Notes under the pieces: generated by a model
Databases searched by the model: none
What the model was told of the DNA's origin: nothing
What the model saw: only the letters and a program-made list of their open reading frames with translations
Translations under genes and position numbers: made by a program
Shown: piece by piece, positions 14,845 through 22,833 of the stretch
How the letters are laid out: each line of letters starts with the position of its first letter
Numbering within the stretch: the first letter of the stretch is position 1
Source: CAZKCI01 sp964551475
Lineage (GTDB): Bacteria; Auribacterota; Erginobacteria; Erginobacterales; CAZKCI01
Direction: 5' to 3'
Assembly (NCBI GenBank): GCA_964551475.1
Contig: CAZKCI010000085.1
Span: 1-31,025, forward strand
DNA: 31,025 bases

Positions 14845-17630
14845 CGTTCCTTCTCCTCCATCCGGCAGACGGACGGGTAGGGGCAGTGCGCGCAGGCCTC
14901 CTCGCTCGGGCGGATCGGGAAGCCGCGGACGGCCTCGATCTCCTCGACGGCGCGGACGATCGCCGCGCGCAGACTCTCGCCCAGCCCCTCCTCCTCGATG
15001 GCCAGGAAGCCGCCGCGGCGGGAGAGGAAAGAGCAGTAGCCGAGATGGGTGACCGCGGCACCGGCGAGGGCCAGGCAGAGGCTGTAGAAGGGGAGCTGGG
15101 GAGCGGCCAGGGTTTTGATCCGGCTCCCCCCCGGGATCGTCTTCCGCTTGAAATCCAGGACCAACGATCCTCCTCCGCTCCCCCGCCCCAGAAAATCCGC
15201 CCGACCGCGGAGGCGGATCTCGCGAGAGCCGAGGCGGAGCGAGGCGCGGAGCTCTTTCTCCCAGGCCCGGGGCTCCCAGTCGGCGAGAAGCCTCTCGATC
15301 CAGCCGGCAAAATTCCGCCAGCCCCCGCAGCGCAAGCCGAGACGGAGACCGGCCAGGGCCGGAACCGTGGGGAGGACCCGCGACCCGATCTCCTCGAGGG
15401 CGCGGGCGAGCCGCTCCCGGTCCCATTTCCCCCTTTCGGAGAGAACCCGCTCCCAGAGGCCGCAAGCGACCCGGTGGAGGAGCGCCCCCTGATAGCGGGG
15501 ATCGGGGTCTTCCTGCGCCTCCGGTTCTTCCTCCATCCCCTGGAGCTCGAGGCGGAAGCGGAACGGGCAGGAGAGAAGGGTCCCGGTGCGCCCGGAGCTC
15601 AGCGTGACGACATCGGGCAGATCTCCCGGGAGGAGGCCGGAAGGGCGGGAATGCTCCACCGCCGCCTTGATGCTCGCGAAGGCGCTCCCGGCGGGGCCGA
15701 AGGGGAGCAGATGGAGGAGGCGGTCCCCTTCCCCGCCGACCGGCGCGGGGGAGGAGAAGGAGCAGCCGGCCAGGCGCAGACGGGTGAGGAAGCGGCTCTC
15801 CGCCGTTTCTCCTTCGACGGTCTGGACGGCGCGCGTGAGCACGACCCGGGAGGCGGAGAGGGCGAGCGAGAAGAAGTTCAGCTCCTCCAGCGCCTCCCTC
15901 CGGTCGGCGGTCATCATCCCCATCGCCTCCCGGACAAAGGGCTCTTCGACCAGGCGCGCGGGCAGGGCGGAAGGGAAGACCCCCTCGTTCATTCCGCAGA
16001 TGACGATCACGTCGGCGGGGATCGAGCGAGCCTCCAGGAGATGGACGAGCTGAACGCCCCGGAAGGGATCCGGCGAGAGATAGAGGGAGTCGGAGAAGAC
16101 ATGCCTTTTCAGCAGGGCAACGAACTCGCCGACGGGAAGGGGGGCGCGGAAGGAGGGAGCGAGAAAGGCCATGGCCTCCAGCGCGGCGGCGACGCGGGAG
16201 CGGATCGCTTTCTCGGTCGGCCCGGGGGCGAAGAGACGGCAGCAGCGTTGGAAGAGGGAGAGAGTCTCGGCGGCGAGCGTTCTCCAGGGGAGGGCATCGG
16301 CGTCCAGGAACGCGGCCAGGAGGACGCGCAGACGGTCGAGAAATTCGAGCGGTTCCGCCGTCTCCTCCCCGCCTGCCCGGAGCCATTCCCTCAGCCCCTC
16401 CCGGACGGAGGCAAAACCCTCGCGGAACTCCTCGGCCAGGAAACGCTTGAGCAGGCGCAGAGCTTCCCCGGCCGCGCGGGGATCATCGAGGACCAGGGCG
16501 GCGGCGCCGCGGGTGAGGAGAAACTGGGAGAGGGCATAGGACCCGAAACGGGCGAGGACGAGCTGGAGGAGGGATTTCAGGAGGCCGACCGCGGGATCGT
16601 CGGAGACCAGACGGGCCAGGGCCGGGCTATGGGGGATGGGCTCCCCCTCCGGATAGGGCGGCGTGGAGAAGACGGCGGAGAAAACCCCGATGTAATCGGG
16701 AGAGCGGGGAACCACCACCAGGGCGGTCTCTCCGCGGGAAAGAGCCCGCAGGGACTCGAACTTGGCCTGGCGGGCTTCGGCGGCCAGGGAAGGCAGGGCA
16801 TAGAGGACGATCCTTGCCCGCTCGGCCGCCGGGAGCTGGCGGATCTCGGCGGAATCGACCGCAGAGAGAAGGGGCGGGACGGGGCGGGGAAGCTCCAGAT
16901 CGAGGACCTGGCCGAGCCGGGAGGCGAGAAGGCGGACCGGGCTGAAGGCGACTGTACCCTCCGCCTGATAGATGAACTCGGCCCGGTCGGCGATCCGGCG
17001 GAGAAAGGCGGCCTGGACGGGAGTGGCATCGGAAAATCCGCCGATGAAGACCCGCTCGAAGGCGATCTCGGGGTTTTCCTCCGATCGCCGGGCCGCCTCC
17101 CAGGAACTCTCTTCCCGCCCCAGGGCGGCGAGCCGTTCCCGGTATTCCCCCGAGAGGGTCTTGAGCTCATCGGCGAAGATCGACCAGTAGCCGCTGTAAT
17201 CGGCGGAGCCGAAGGGGTTTTCGCGAAAGGCCCGGCGCAGGGCGGCGTGGGTTTCCTTTTCATCCGGCGGGCGGGCGGCGCCGGCGAGCTCCTCGAAAAA
17301 GTCCGCCACCGGCGCTTCCATCCCGGGCCGGAGCCGGCGGTAGGATCCGGAGGCGAGGCAGGAGCGCAGGAGGAGGAGGCGCTCGAGGGAGGAGACCGGC
17401 CGGAGAGGGGGGACGGCGCGGGAGGAGGCGATGAAGGCGGAGAGAGTGGCGACCCGGGGCGGGAAACAGGAGGCGACGATCCCGGAGAGCTCTCTCAGAA
17501 AGTGCTGGCCGAGGCGAGCGGTGGGCAGAACGACGGCGAAGCGGGAGAAGTCCTTCCCCCCCGCCCCGGCCACACGACGGGCGACGAAGCGGGGGAGGTT
17601 TTCGCGAGCGGAGATTACGGAGAAGGACAT
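14841..17630 (-). CDS. addB: AddB-like nuclease subunit with iron-sulfur cysteines
   Basis: The 929-residue partner of AddA. The N-terminal two thirds have the layout of an SF1-like helicase fold without an active Walker A (VVLPTARLGQHF replaces it). Later, VHLLEARSIPADVIVICGMN EGVFP corresponds to the helicase motif V/VI region of AddB. The C-terminal domain is a PD-(D/E)XK nuclease: GRAD (809-812) and LDFKRK (825-830) supply Asp812, Asp826 and Lys828. Cysteines at 688, 913, 916 and 922 (C...CAHCPYPSVC) fit the 4Fe-4S cluster that staples AddB-type nuclease domains. It overlaps addA by ATGA. The ATG at 17630 has no Shine-Dalgarno; a heptad array starts at the base next to it. It could equally be named a generic PD-(D/E)XK family protein, but the pairing with AddA favours AddB. 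Confidence 0.85.
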   Translation of the reverse strand: MSFSVISARENLPRFVARRVAGAGGKDFSRFAVVLPTARLGQHFLRELSGIVASCFPPRVATLSAFIASSRAVPPLRPVSSLERLLLLRSCLASGSYRRLRPGMEAPVADFFEELAGAARPPDEKETHAALRRAFRENPFGSADYSGYWSIFADELKTLSGEYRERLAALGREESSWEAARRSEENPEIAFERVFIGGFSDATPVQAAFLRRIADRAEFIYQAEGTVAFSPVRLLASRLGQVLDLELPRPVPPLLSAVDSAEIRQLPAAERARIVLYALPSLAAEARQAKFESLRALSRGETALVVVPRSPDYIGVFSAVFSTPPYPEGEPIPHSPALARLVSDDPAVGLLKSLLQLVLARFGSYALSQFLLTRGAAALVLDDPRAAGEALRLLKRFLAEEFREGFASVREGLREWLRAGGEETAEPLEFLDRLRVLLAAFLDADALPWRTLAAETLSLFQRCCRLFAPGPTEKAIRSRVAAALEAMAFLAPSFRAPLPVGEFVALLKRHVFSDSLYLSPDPFRGVQLVHLLEARSIPADVIVICGMNEGVFPSALPARLVEEPFVREAMGMMTADRREALEELNFFSLALSASRVVLTRAVQTVEGETAESRFLTRLRLAGCSFSSPAPVGGEGDRLLHLLPFGPAGSAFASIKAAVEHSRPSGLLPGDLPDVVTLSSGRTGTLLSCPFRFRLELQGMEEEPEAQEDPDPRYQGALLHRVACGLWERVLSERGKWDRERLARALEEIGSRVLPTVPALAGLRLGLRCGGWRNFAGWIERLLADWEPRAWEKELRASLRLGSREIRLRGRADFLGRGSGGGSLVLDFKRKTIPGGSRIKTLAAPQLPFYSLCLALAGAAVTHLGYCSFLSRRGGFLAIEEEGLGESLRAAIVRAVEEIEAVRGFPIRPSEEACAHCPYPSVCRMEEKER

Positions 17631-17707
17631 GATTGCGGATTTCGGATTGCAGATTTTAGGATTGGTCTATTCTCTTACAACTTATAACTTACAACTTCCT
17701 TCTCTCC
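17631..17707. repeat. Eleven-heptad array between addB and ispH-ubiA
   Basis: Eleven 7-nt words in exact phase, touching the addB start codon. The first part is GATTGCG, GATTTCG, GATTGCA, GATTTTA; the second part changes to TCTTACA, ACTTATA, ACTTACA, ACTTCCT without losing register. The gap 17631-17717 contains little else. Confidence 0.75.
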
Positions 17708-17717
17708 CCCCTTGTTG

Positions 17718-19436
17718 TTACGCCAGCAACGCCAACACTCCGGCCAGCAGGAGCTCCCCGTCCACCACCACCTCATGCATGAAGTCCTGAAAAAGGACCC
17801 TCCGGTGGTAGAGATAGAGGCAGAGAAAGCCGTAGGCAACCACGGCGAGATAGAGGCCGGCGACCGGCGGCGCCCAGCGCCGGGCCGCGGCGGCCGCGAG
17901 CAGAACCGTGAGCAGGATATTCGCCGAGACGAGGAGGATCTTGGTTCGCTCCTTGCCGATGATCACCGGTATCGTCTCCCGCCCGACCAGTCGGTCTCCC
18001 TGCATGTTCCGGATGTCCAGCAGCGTGGAGCGCACGAAGAGGCTCAAGAAAACGAAGGCGAAAGCGATCAGGGGCGCGAGGGGATAGCGGAGCGATCCCG
18101 CTGCGGAGAAAAGCGGGATGATGACGGTGAGCGTAGCCCAGCCCAGGGAGCTCAGGATCTCCTTGGTCCCGGGGATGTCCTTGAGCCGGCGGCGGGAAAA
18201 GGAGGGGGGAAGGATACGGAAGCTGAAGAAAAAGCCGATGAGGAGTGTGAAGACGACCAGGAGAAGAGGAAGCGGACCGAGACGGAGCCCGATCAGGAAG
18301 GAGGCGATGAGGGAAAGGACGCTGGCCAGAAGGACCTTCTTCCGGCGGGGGCGGATGAACCGGTAGCGGGAAGGCTGATTCAGAAGGATGGCCTCCTGGT
18401 CGGCCAGGATGTTCAGGTTGTAGAGCCCGAGGGCCGCGCAGAAAGAGAGCGCGATCGGAGAGAGCTCGGCCGGCAGCCCCATCAGGCGCTGTGAGGCGAG
18501 CGTGAGAGAAGCGGCCCCGAGGGCGATGAAGAGGTTCGACTTCACCACCCAGGAGAGGGCCTGGAAAGCCCAGCGCCGGGGCGCGGGCAGCCCCGGCAGG
18601 GACCAGTCCCGGAGGCGATCGACCACCCCCTGGATGAGCCAGTTGGGCGTGGAGGCTCCGGCGGTGACCCCCACGACGCCGAATTGCCCGATCTCCTCCA
18701 TGGGGAGATCGTCGGCGGTCTCCACACGGAAGGCCGGGATCTTGTGGAGGGAGGCGATGCGGGCCAGACGGGAGGTGTTGGCGCTGTTCTTGCCCCCCAC
18801 CACCACCAGGGCGTCGACGCGGGAGAGAAGATTCCGGAGGTCGGCCTGGCGGCTCACCGTAGAGGGGCAGATGGTGGGAAAGACCCGCACCTCGCCGCCG
18901 CGGCGCTTCAGTACTTCGGCCACCGCGGCGAACTCCTCCTCGCTCTGGGTGGTCTGCGAGACCAGGCAAATCCGCGGGAGCGGCGGCAGCCGCGCCGCTT
19001 CCTCCGGAGAGGCGACCACCTGCCCCCGCCCCTGGGCGAACCCGAGGAGCCCCTCCACCTCGGAGTGGCCGCGGTCGCCGAAGATGACCGCTGCCATCCC
19101 CTCCCCCGCGCACTTGCGGATGATCCCCTGGACCTTGACCACGTCCGGGCAGGAAGCATCGCAGATCGAAGCGCCGCTCTCCTTGAGCCGGGCCCGGACA
19201 GCGGGAGAAATCCCGTGGGCGCTGATAAAGCCGACACTCCCGGGGCGGAAATCGGAGAAATCCCGGCTGGAGCGGATCCCCTTGCGGGCGAGCAGATCCA
19301 CCACCTGGGGATTGTGAATGAGAGGACCGTAGGTGATGATCTCCAGCCGGTCGCGGGCGCGGCGGTCGAGGACCATTTCCAGGGCCCGCTTCACCCCCAT
19401 GCAAAAACCGGCGTTCCTGGCGACGAGGATTCTCAC
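17718..19436 (-). CDS. ispH: IspH (HMBPP reductase) fused to a UbiA-family membrane protein
   Basis: Residues 1-280 are a complete 4-hydroxy-3-methylbut-2-enyl diphosphate reductase, the last step of the MEP isoprenoid pathway. The iron-sulfur and substrate residues are all in place: Cys12, His41, His74, Cys96, His124, Glu126 and Cys190 (in TICPST). Residues 285-572 are a UbiA-type prenyltransferase with about eight membrane helices. It keeps the second Asp-rich motif, DIRNMQGDRLVGRETIPVII (474-493). The first motif is degenerate: NILADQEAI (342-350), with NxxxD but not the final Asp of NxxxDxxxD. The fusion would tether IPP/DMAPP production to a membrane prenyl-transfer module, though the weak first motif leaves activity uncertain. 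The start is a GTG at 19436 without a Shine-Dalgarno, next to a repeat array. A stand-alone IspH frame break is not seen; the frame is continuous. Confidence 0.92.
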   Translation of the reverse strand: MRILVARNAGFCMGVKRALEMVLDRRARDRLEIITYGPLIHNPQVVDLLARKGIRSSRDFSDFRPGSVGFISAHGISPAVRARLKESGASICDASCPDVVKVQGIIRKCAGEGMAAVIFGDRGHSEVEGLLGFAQGRGQVVASPEEAARLPPLPRICLVSQTTQSEEEFAAVAEVLKRRGGEVRVFPTICPSTVSRQADLRNLLSRVDALVVVGGKNSANTSRLARIASLHKIPAFRVETADDLPMEEIGQFGVVGVTAGASTPNWLIQGVVDRLRDWSLPGLPAPRRWAFQALSWVVKSNLFIALGAASLTLASQRLMGLPAELSPIALSFCAALGLYNLNILADQEAILLNQPSRYRFIRPRRKKVLLASVLSLIASFLIGLRLGPLPLLLVVFTLLIGFFFSFRILPPSFSRRRLKDIPGTKEILSSLGWATLTVIIPLFSAAGSLRYPLAPLIAFAFVFLSLFVRSTLLDIRNMQGDRLVGRETIPVIIGKERTKILLVSANILLTVLLAAAAARRWAPPVAGLYLAVVAYGFLCLYLYHRRVLFQDFMHEVVVDGELLLAGVLALLA

Positions 19437-19443
19437 AATTGAT

Positions 19444-19533
19444 CAGCAGAGAGCATCGAGCATGGAGCATAGAGCCGGCCGAGGGCCAGGGGCGCTTGCC
19501 CCTTGCTCTACGCTCTCTGCTCTCTGCTTCTTT
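19444..19533. repeat. GAGCATN heptad foldback between ispH-ubiA and the SDR epimerase
   Basis: The left arm (19444-19478) has five heptads including GAGCATC, GAGCATG and GAGCATA. The right arm (19506-19533) has four inverted words: CTCTACG, CTCTCTG twice and CTTCTTT. The spacer holds a GC hairpin, AGGGGC-GCTT-GCCCCT (about 19488-19503). The right arm runs into the 3' end of the epimerase gene, encoding its last residues and stop codon. Confidence 0.7.
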
Positions 19534-20443
19534 TCAAAAACCACTCCGCCGTCTGCTTCATCCCCTCCTCCAGGGCCACCGACGGCTTCCAGCCGAGGAC
19601 GGACCGGGCCAGGGCGGCGTCCAGAACCGACCGCTTCTGCTCTCCCGCGGCCGGCGGGCCGTGGACCTCCGGGGCGGACGACTTCACGGCCGCGGAGAGA
19701 AGCGTGAAGATCCGCGCCACGTCGGTCTCGATCCCGGTTCCGATGTTGAAGGTCCCGCACTGGGGATAGGTGAGGGCGAGCAGGTTCGCCCGCGCCACGT
19801 CCCTGACGAAAACGTAATCGCGGGTCTGGCGTCCGTCCCCGTTGATGACCGGCTGTTTCCTGTCGAGCATCCGGTTCAGGAATATCGCCACCACCCCGGC
19901 CTCCCCGTGCGGGTTCTGGCGGGGGCCGTAGACGTTTCCATAGCGGAGGGCGACGTAGGAGAGACCGGAATCGACCCGGTAGAAGAAGAGATACTTCTCC
20001 ACCGCCAGCTTCCCGATCCCGTAGGGGGAGACCGGCCGGGCGGGGTGCTTCTCGTCGGCGGGGAAATAGTCCTGCTCCCCGTAGATCGCCCCGCCGGTGG
20101 AGGAGAAGATGAATTTCTTCACCCCCGCCTTCTTGCAGCCCTGGAGCAGGTTCAGCGTCCCGATGATGTTGACTGAAGCGTCGAACTGGGGGCCTTCCAC
20201 CGAAGCCCGGACGTTGATCTGGGCGGCATGGTGGTCGACCGCGTCAAATTTTTCCTGCAGGAAAATTTGACCGATATCGGGATCGCGAATATCCTTCTCA
20301 ATGAGGCGAGCGCCGGCCGGGATATTGTCTTTCGATCCCGTGGACAGGTTGTCCAGGATCACCACCTCGTGGCCCGCGCGCAGGAACTCCTCCGCCACGT
20401 GCGAAGCGATGAAACCCGCGCCTCCGGTGACCAGAATTTTCAT
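19508..20443 (-). CDS. NAD-dependent sugar epimerase/dehydratase (extended SDR, GalE-like)
   Basis: The 311-residue protein has the Rossmann GGAGFIA (7-13), the DNLSTG NAD-ribose segment (31-36), the HHAAQINVRASVEGP region typical of GalE-type epimerases, the FSSTGG catalytic Ser/Thr strand (113-118) and the active-site pair Tyr141-Lys145 (YGIGK). Substrate is probably a UDP-hexose, but specificity cannot be set from sequence. Shine-Dalgarno GGAG lies about 11 nt before the ATG at 20443. It follows the DegT aminotransferase in the same direction and belongs to the nucleotide-sugar cluster. The last residues (RSREQRA) are encoded by heptad-repeat DNA (AAGCAGA, GAGCAGA, GAGCGTA), so the repeat has either supplied or replaced the natural C-terminus. 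Confidence 0.88.
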   Translation of the reverse strand: MKILVTGGAGFIASHVAEEFLRAGHEVVILDNLSTGSKDNIPAGARLIEKDIRDPDIGQIFLQEKFDAVDHHAAQINVRASVEGPQFDASVNIIGTLNLLQGCKKAGVKKFIFSSTGGAIYGEQDYFPADEKHPARPVSPYGIGKLAVEKYLFFYRVDSGLSYVALRYGNVYGPRQNPHGEAGVVAIFLNRMLDRKQPVINGDGRQTRDYVFVRDVARANLLALTYPQCGTFNIGTGIETDVARIFTLLSAAVKSSAPEVHGPPAAGEQKRSVLDAALARSVLGWKPSVALEEGMKQTAEWFLKRSREQRA

Positions 20444-20470
20444 CGATAGTCTTCTCCAGGTGAGACGAAA

Positions 20471-20505
20471 GTGATCAGTAATCAGTGATCAGTCGTCAGT
20501 AATCC
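20471..20505. repeat. GTGATCA heptad array between the SDR epimerase and the aminotransferase
   Basis: Five 7-nt words in phase (GTGATCA twice, GTAATCA, GTCGTCA, GTAATCC), followed by a GCGGAATCC doublet. It shares words with the arrays at 10811 and 30398. Confidence 0.7.
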
Positions 20506-20529
20506 GCGGAATCCGCGGCTATTTTTCGG

Positions 20530-21627
20530 TCAGGCGAAAAATTCCTTGACCGCGGCGACCACCTCGTTGAGCTGTCCTTCGGTCAGCTGGGAGTAGATGG
20601 GCAGAGCCACCGTCTCCTTCGCCGCCGCTTCGGACTGGGGGAAGGCGCCCGCCCGATAGTTCAGGGAGGCGTAGCATTTTTGTAGATGGAGGGGAACCGG
20701 GTAGTAGACCTCGTTCCCGATCCCTTTCCTGGTCAGATGCTCGCGCAGGGCGTCCCGGCGGGAGGAACGGACGACATACTGGTTGAAGATGGACACGCAG
20801 TCCTCGCGGACAAAAGGCGTGACCAGGGGCAGGCCGGCCAGGGCCTTGGTGTAGAAGGCGGCGTTCCGCCGTCTCCCCCGATGCCACTCCTCCAGATGAG
20901 GAAGCTTGACCAGGACGATCGCCGCCTGCAGGGCGTCGAGCCGGCTGTTGATCCCGATCACGCTGTGGTAGTACTTGGGCTTGGACCCGTGCTCCCGAAG
21001 AACGGCGAGCCGCTCGGCCAGGGCGGGATCATTGGTGGTGATGAAGCCTCCGTCTCCCGCGCCCCCCAGGTTCTTGGAGGGGAAGAAGGAGAAGCATCCG
21101 AAAAGCCCCATCGTCCCGGCCTGCCTCCCCTGGTAAGCCGCCCCGATCGCCTGGGCGGCGTCCTCGATCACCGGGATCTTCTTCCCCGCGGCCTCGAGGA
21201 TCGGATCCATATCCGCGCACTGCCCGAAGAGGTGGACGGGAATGATGGCGCGGGTCCGGCGGGTGACGGCAGCCGGGATTTTTTGGGGGTCGATGTTGTA
21301 GGTTTTGGGATCGATGTCCACGAAGACCGGGCGGGCGCCCAGACGGGAGATCGAGCCGCCGGTGGCGAAAAATGTGTAGGGGGTGGTGATCACCTCGTCC
21401 CCCGGTCCGACGCCCAGAGCCATCAGAGCGAGCAAAAGAGCGTCCGATCCGGAGGCGCAGGCGATCGCGTGTTTCGCCCCGCAGTAGCGGGCCAGCTCCT
21501 CTTCCAGCTTGACCATCCGGGGGCCCTTGATATAGACGCCGCTGCGCAGGACTTCCAGGACCGCCGTTTCCAGTTCATCCTTGATCTCGGCGTATTGGGC
21601 TTTCAAATCGAGCAAGGGAACGCTCAT
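20530..21627 (-). CDS. DegT/DnrJ/EryC1/StrS-family PLP-dependent sugar aminotransferase
   Basis: This family moves an amino group from glutamate to a keto-sugar nucleotide. The 365-residue protein starts with the family hallmark VPLLDLKAQY. It has the CASGSDAL phosphate-binding loop (57-64), PYTFFATGGSI (83-93), IEDAAQAIGA (154-163, Asp156 contacting the PLP ring) and the PLP lysine Lys185 in SFFPSKNLG. The C-terminal half has the usual RLDALQAAI segment. The overall form resembles WbpE/WecE-type enzymes that make amino sugars for surface polysaccharides. A good AAGGAG lies 6 nt before the ATG at 21627. It lies between two SDR epimerases, each separated by a heptad array. No dehydrogenase of the WbpB type is seen nearby, so the actual sugar is unknown. 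Confidence 0.92.
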   Translation of the reverse strand: MSVPLLDLKAQYAEIKDELETAVLEVLRSGVYIKGPRMVKLEEELARYCGAKHAIACASGSDALLLALMALGVGPGDEVITTPYTFFATGGSISRLGARPVFVDIDPKTYNIDPQKIPAAVTRRTRAIIPVHLFGQCADMDPILEAAGKKIPVIEDAAQAIGAAYQGRQAGTMGLFGCFSFFPSKNLGGAGDGGFITTNDPALAERLAVLREHGSKPKYYHSVIGINSRLDALQAAIVLVKLPHLEEWHRGRRRNAAFYTKALAGLPLVTPFVREDCVSIFNQYVVRSSRRDALREHLTRKGIGNEVYYPVPLHLQKCYASLNYRAGAFPQSEAAAKETVALPIYSQLTEGQLNEVVAAVKEFFA

Positions 21628-21644
21628 GAGGTCTCCTTGAAAAA

Positions 21645-21756
21645 TAGAGTTTAGAGGTTGGAGTTTAGAGGGTGGAGTTTAGAGAATAGAGATTTGAGAT
21701 TGAGATCTGAGATTTCAAATTTCAGATTGGCAATTCGCAATCAGCGATCAGCGATT
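21645..21756. repeat. Sixteen-heptad array with drifting consensus
   Basis: Sixteen consecutive 7-nt words with no indel. The word changes gradually along the array: TAGAGTT and TGGAGTT at the start, TTGAGAT and TGAGATC in the middle, GGCAATT, CGCAATC, AGCGATC and AGCGATT at the end. The last words encode the C-terminal residues and stop codon (21741) of the neighbouring epimerase. Positions 21730-21749 are identical to 30419-30438 in another array. Confidence 0.85.
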
Positions 21757-22682
21757 TGTTTGAACCACTCCAGCGTTTTCTTGAGCCCCTCCCGCAATCC
21801 CACTTCGGGACGATAGCCCAGGATCTCCCCGGCCAGGCCGATCGCGGCCCGCGATCGCCGGACATCCCCGGGGCGCGCGGGAGCGAAATCCGCCGCCACC
21901 GCCTTCCCGGTGAGCTCGCCCAGAATAGCCAGCAGGCCGAGCAGGTCCGTTTCCTCTCCGCAGGCTATGTTGAAGACCCGGCCGCCCGCCTCCGGCCCGG
22001 CCGCGAGCGCGAGAAGATTGGCCCGGACGACATTGGCGACATAGGTGAAGTCGCGGGTCTGGCGACCGTCTCCGTAAAGGGTCGGACGGCCTTTCCCCAG
22101 GGCGGCCAGGATAAAGCGCGGGATCACCGCCGCGTATTCCGACCGCGGATCCTGACGGGGGCCAAAGACGTTGAAATAGCGCAGGCAGACCGTTTCCACC
22201 TGGAGAACCCGGTGGTAGAGGCGGCACATCGATTCCCCGGAAAGCTTGCTCACCGCGTAGGGGGAAAGCGGCCGCGTCTCCATCTCCTCCGACTTCGCCT
22301 CTCCCTTCGCGTCGCCGTAGACCGAGGAGGACGAGGAGTAGACGAGGCGGCGCACCCCCGCCCGACGCGCCGCCTCCAGAACCTTGACCGTTCCGCCCGC
22401 GTTCACCGCGAAAGAAGCGAACGGATCGTGGAAAGAGCGGGGAACCGAGGGGAGAGCGGCCAGATGGCAGACCGCCTCCCTTCCCCGCGCCGCCGCCGCG
22501 ACCGTTTCCTCGTCGCGGATGTCTCCCTCGATCAGCTCCGGCCGGACGGAAAAAGCCGCCAGGTTGTCCCGTTTCCCGGTGGAAAAATTGTCCAGGACGC
22601 GGACATCGTGACCGGCCTCGAGAAGCGCTTGGACGAGATGAGAACCGATGAAGCCGCCGCCGCCTGTGACCAGGATTTTCAC
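21741..22682 (-). CDS. NAD-dependent sugar epimerase (extended SDR, WbpP/GalE-like)
   Basis: The 313-residue protein has GGGGFIG (7-13), DNFSTGKRDN (31-40), LAALPSVPRSFHDP (75-88), YSSSSSVYG (115-123) and Tyr142-Lys146 (YAVSK). The LPSVPRS segment is typical of the UDP-GlcNAc(A) 4-epimerase/WbpP branch, so a UDP-N-acetylhexosamine substrate is plausible but unproven. Translation begins at a GTG (22682) without a Shine-Dalgarno. The sequence directly upstream is a GGTTCA repeat array. The C-terminal IADR and stop codon come from the heptad array at 21645-21756. It lies between ugd and the aminotransferase on the same strand. Confidence 0.88.
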   Translation of the reverse strand: MKILVTGGGGFIGSHLVQALLEAGHDVRVLDNFSTGKRDNLAAFSVRPELIEGDIRDEETVAAAARGREAVCHLAALPSVPRSFHDPFASFAVNAGGTVKVLEAARRAGVRRLVYSSSSSVYGDAKGEAKSEEMETRPLSPYAVSKLSGESMCRLYHRVLQVETVCLRYFNVFGPRQDPRSEYAAVIPRFILAALGKGRPTLYGDGRQTRDFTYVANVVRANLLALAAGPEAGGRVFNIACGEETDLLGLLAILGELTGKAVAADFAPARPGDVRRSRAAIGLAGEILGYRPEVGLREGLKKTLEWFKQIADR

Positions 22683-22689
22683 TTCAGGC

Positions 22690-22827
22690 GGTTCAGCGGT
22701 TCACGGTTCAGCGGTTCACGGTTCACGGTTCAGCGGTTCACGGTTCAGCGGTTCACGGTTCAGCGGTTAAAGGTCGATTTTTCAACCGTTGAACCGTTGA
22801 ACCCTTGAACCGTTGAACCCTTCAACC
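22690..22827. repeat. GGTTCA/GTTGAACC foldback array between the SDR epimerase and ugd
   Basis: The left arm (22690-22771) mixes the 8-nt word GGTTCAGC and the 7-nt word GGTTCAC, eleven units in all. The right arm (22788-22827) has five 8-nt words: GTTGAACC three times, CTTGAACC and CTTCAACC. The arms are inverted relative to each other around a short spacer, so the region can form a long hairpin. It fills nearly the whole gap. Confidence 0.8.
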
Positions 22828-22833
22828 CTTGCT

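Noticed and set aside
14845..16386. Upstream extension of the addA reading frame by about 510 codons
   Set aside because: The extension is rich in Arg, Gly and Pro, has no helicase or nuclease motif, and lies antiphase over the well-supported addB. The ATGA overlap at 14844 gives the natural start.
14886..17687. 933-codon open frame on the plus strand opposite addB
   Set aside because: High GC leaves antisense frames open. The translation is low-complexity Gly/Glu/Arg with no motif, while addB on the minus strand shows clear nuclease and iron-sulfur motifs.
22690..22827. CRISPR-like array
   Set aside because: Units are 7 to 8 nt with no spacers of 30 nt, the arms are inverted, and no cas genes are nearby.
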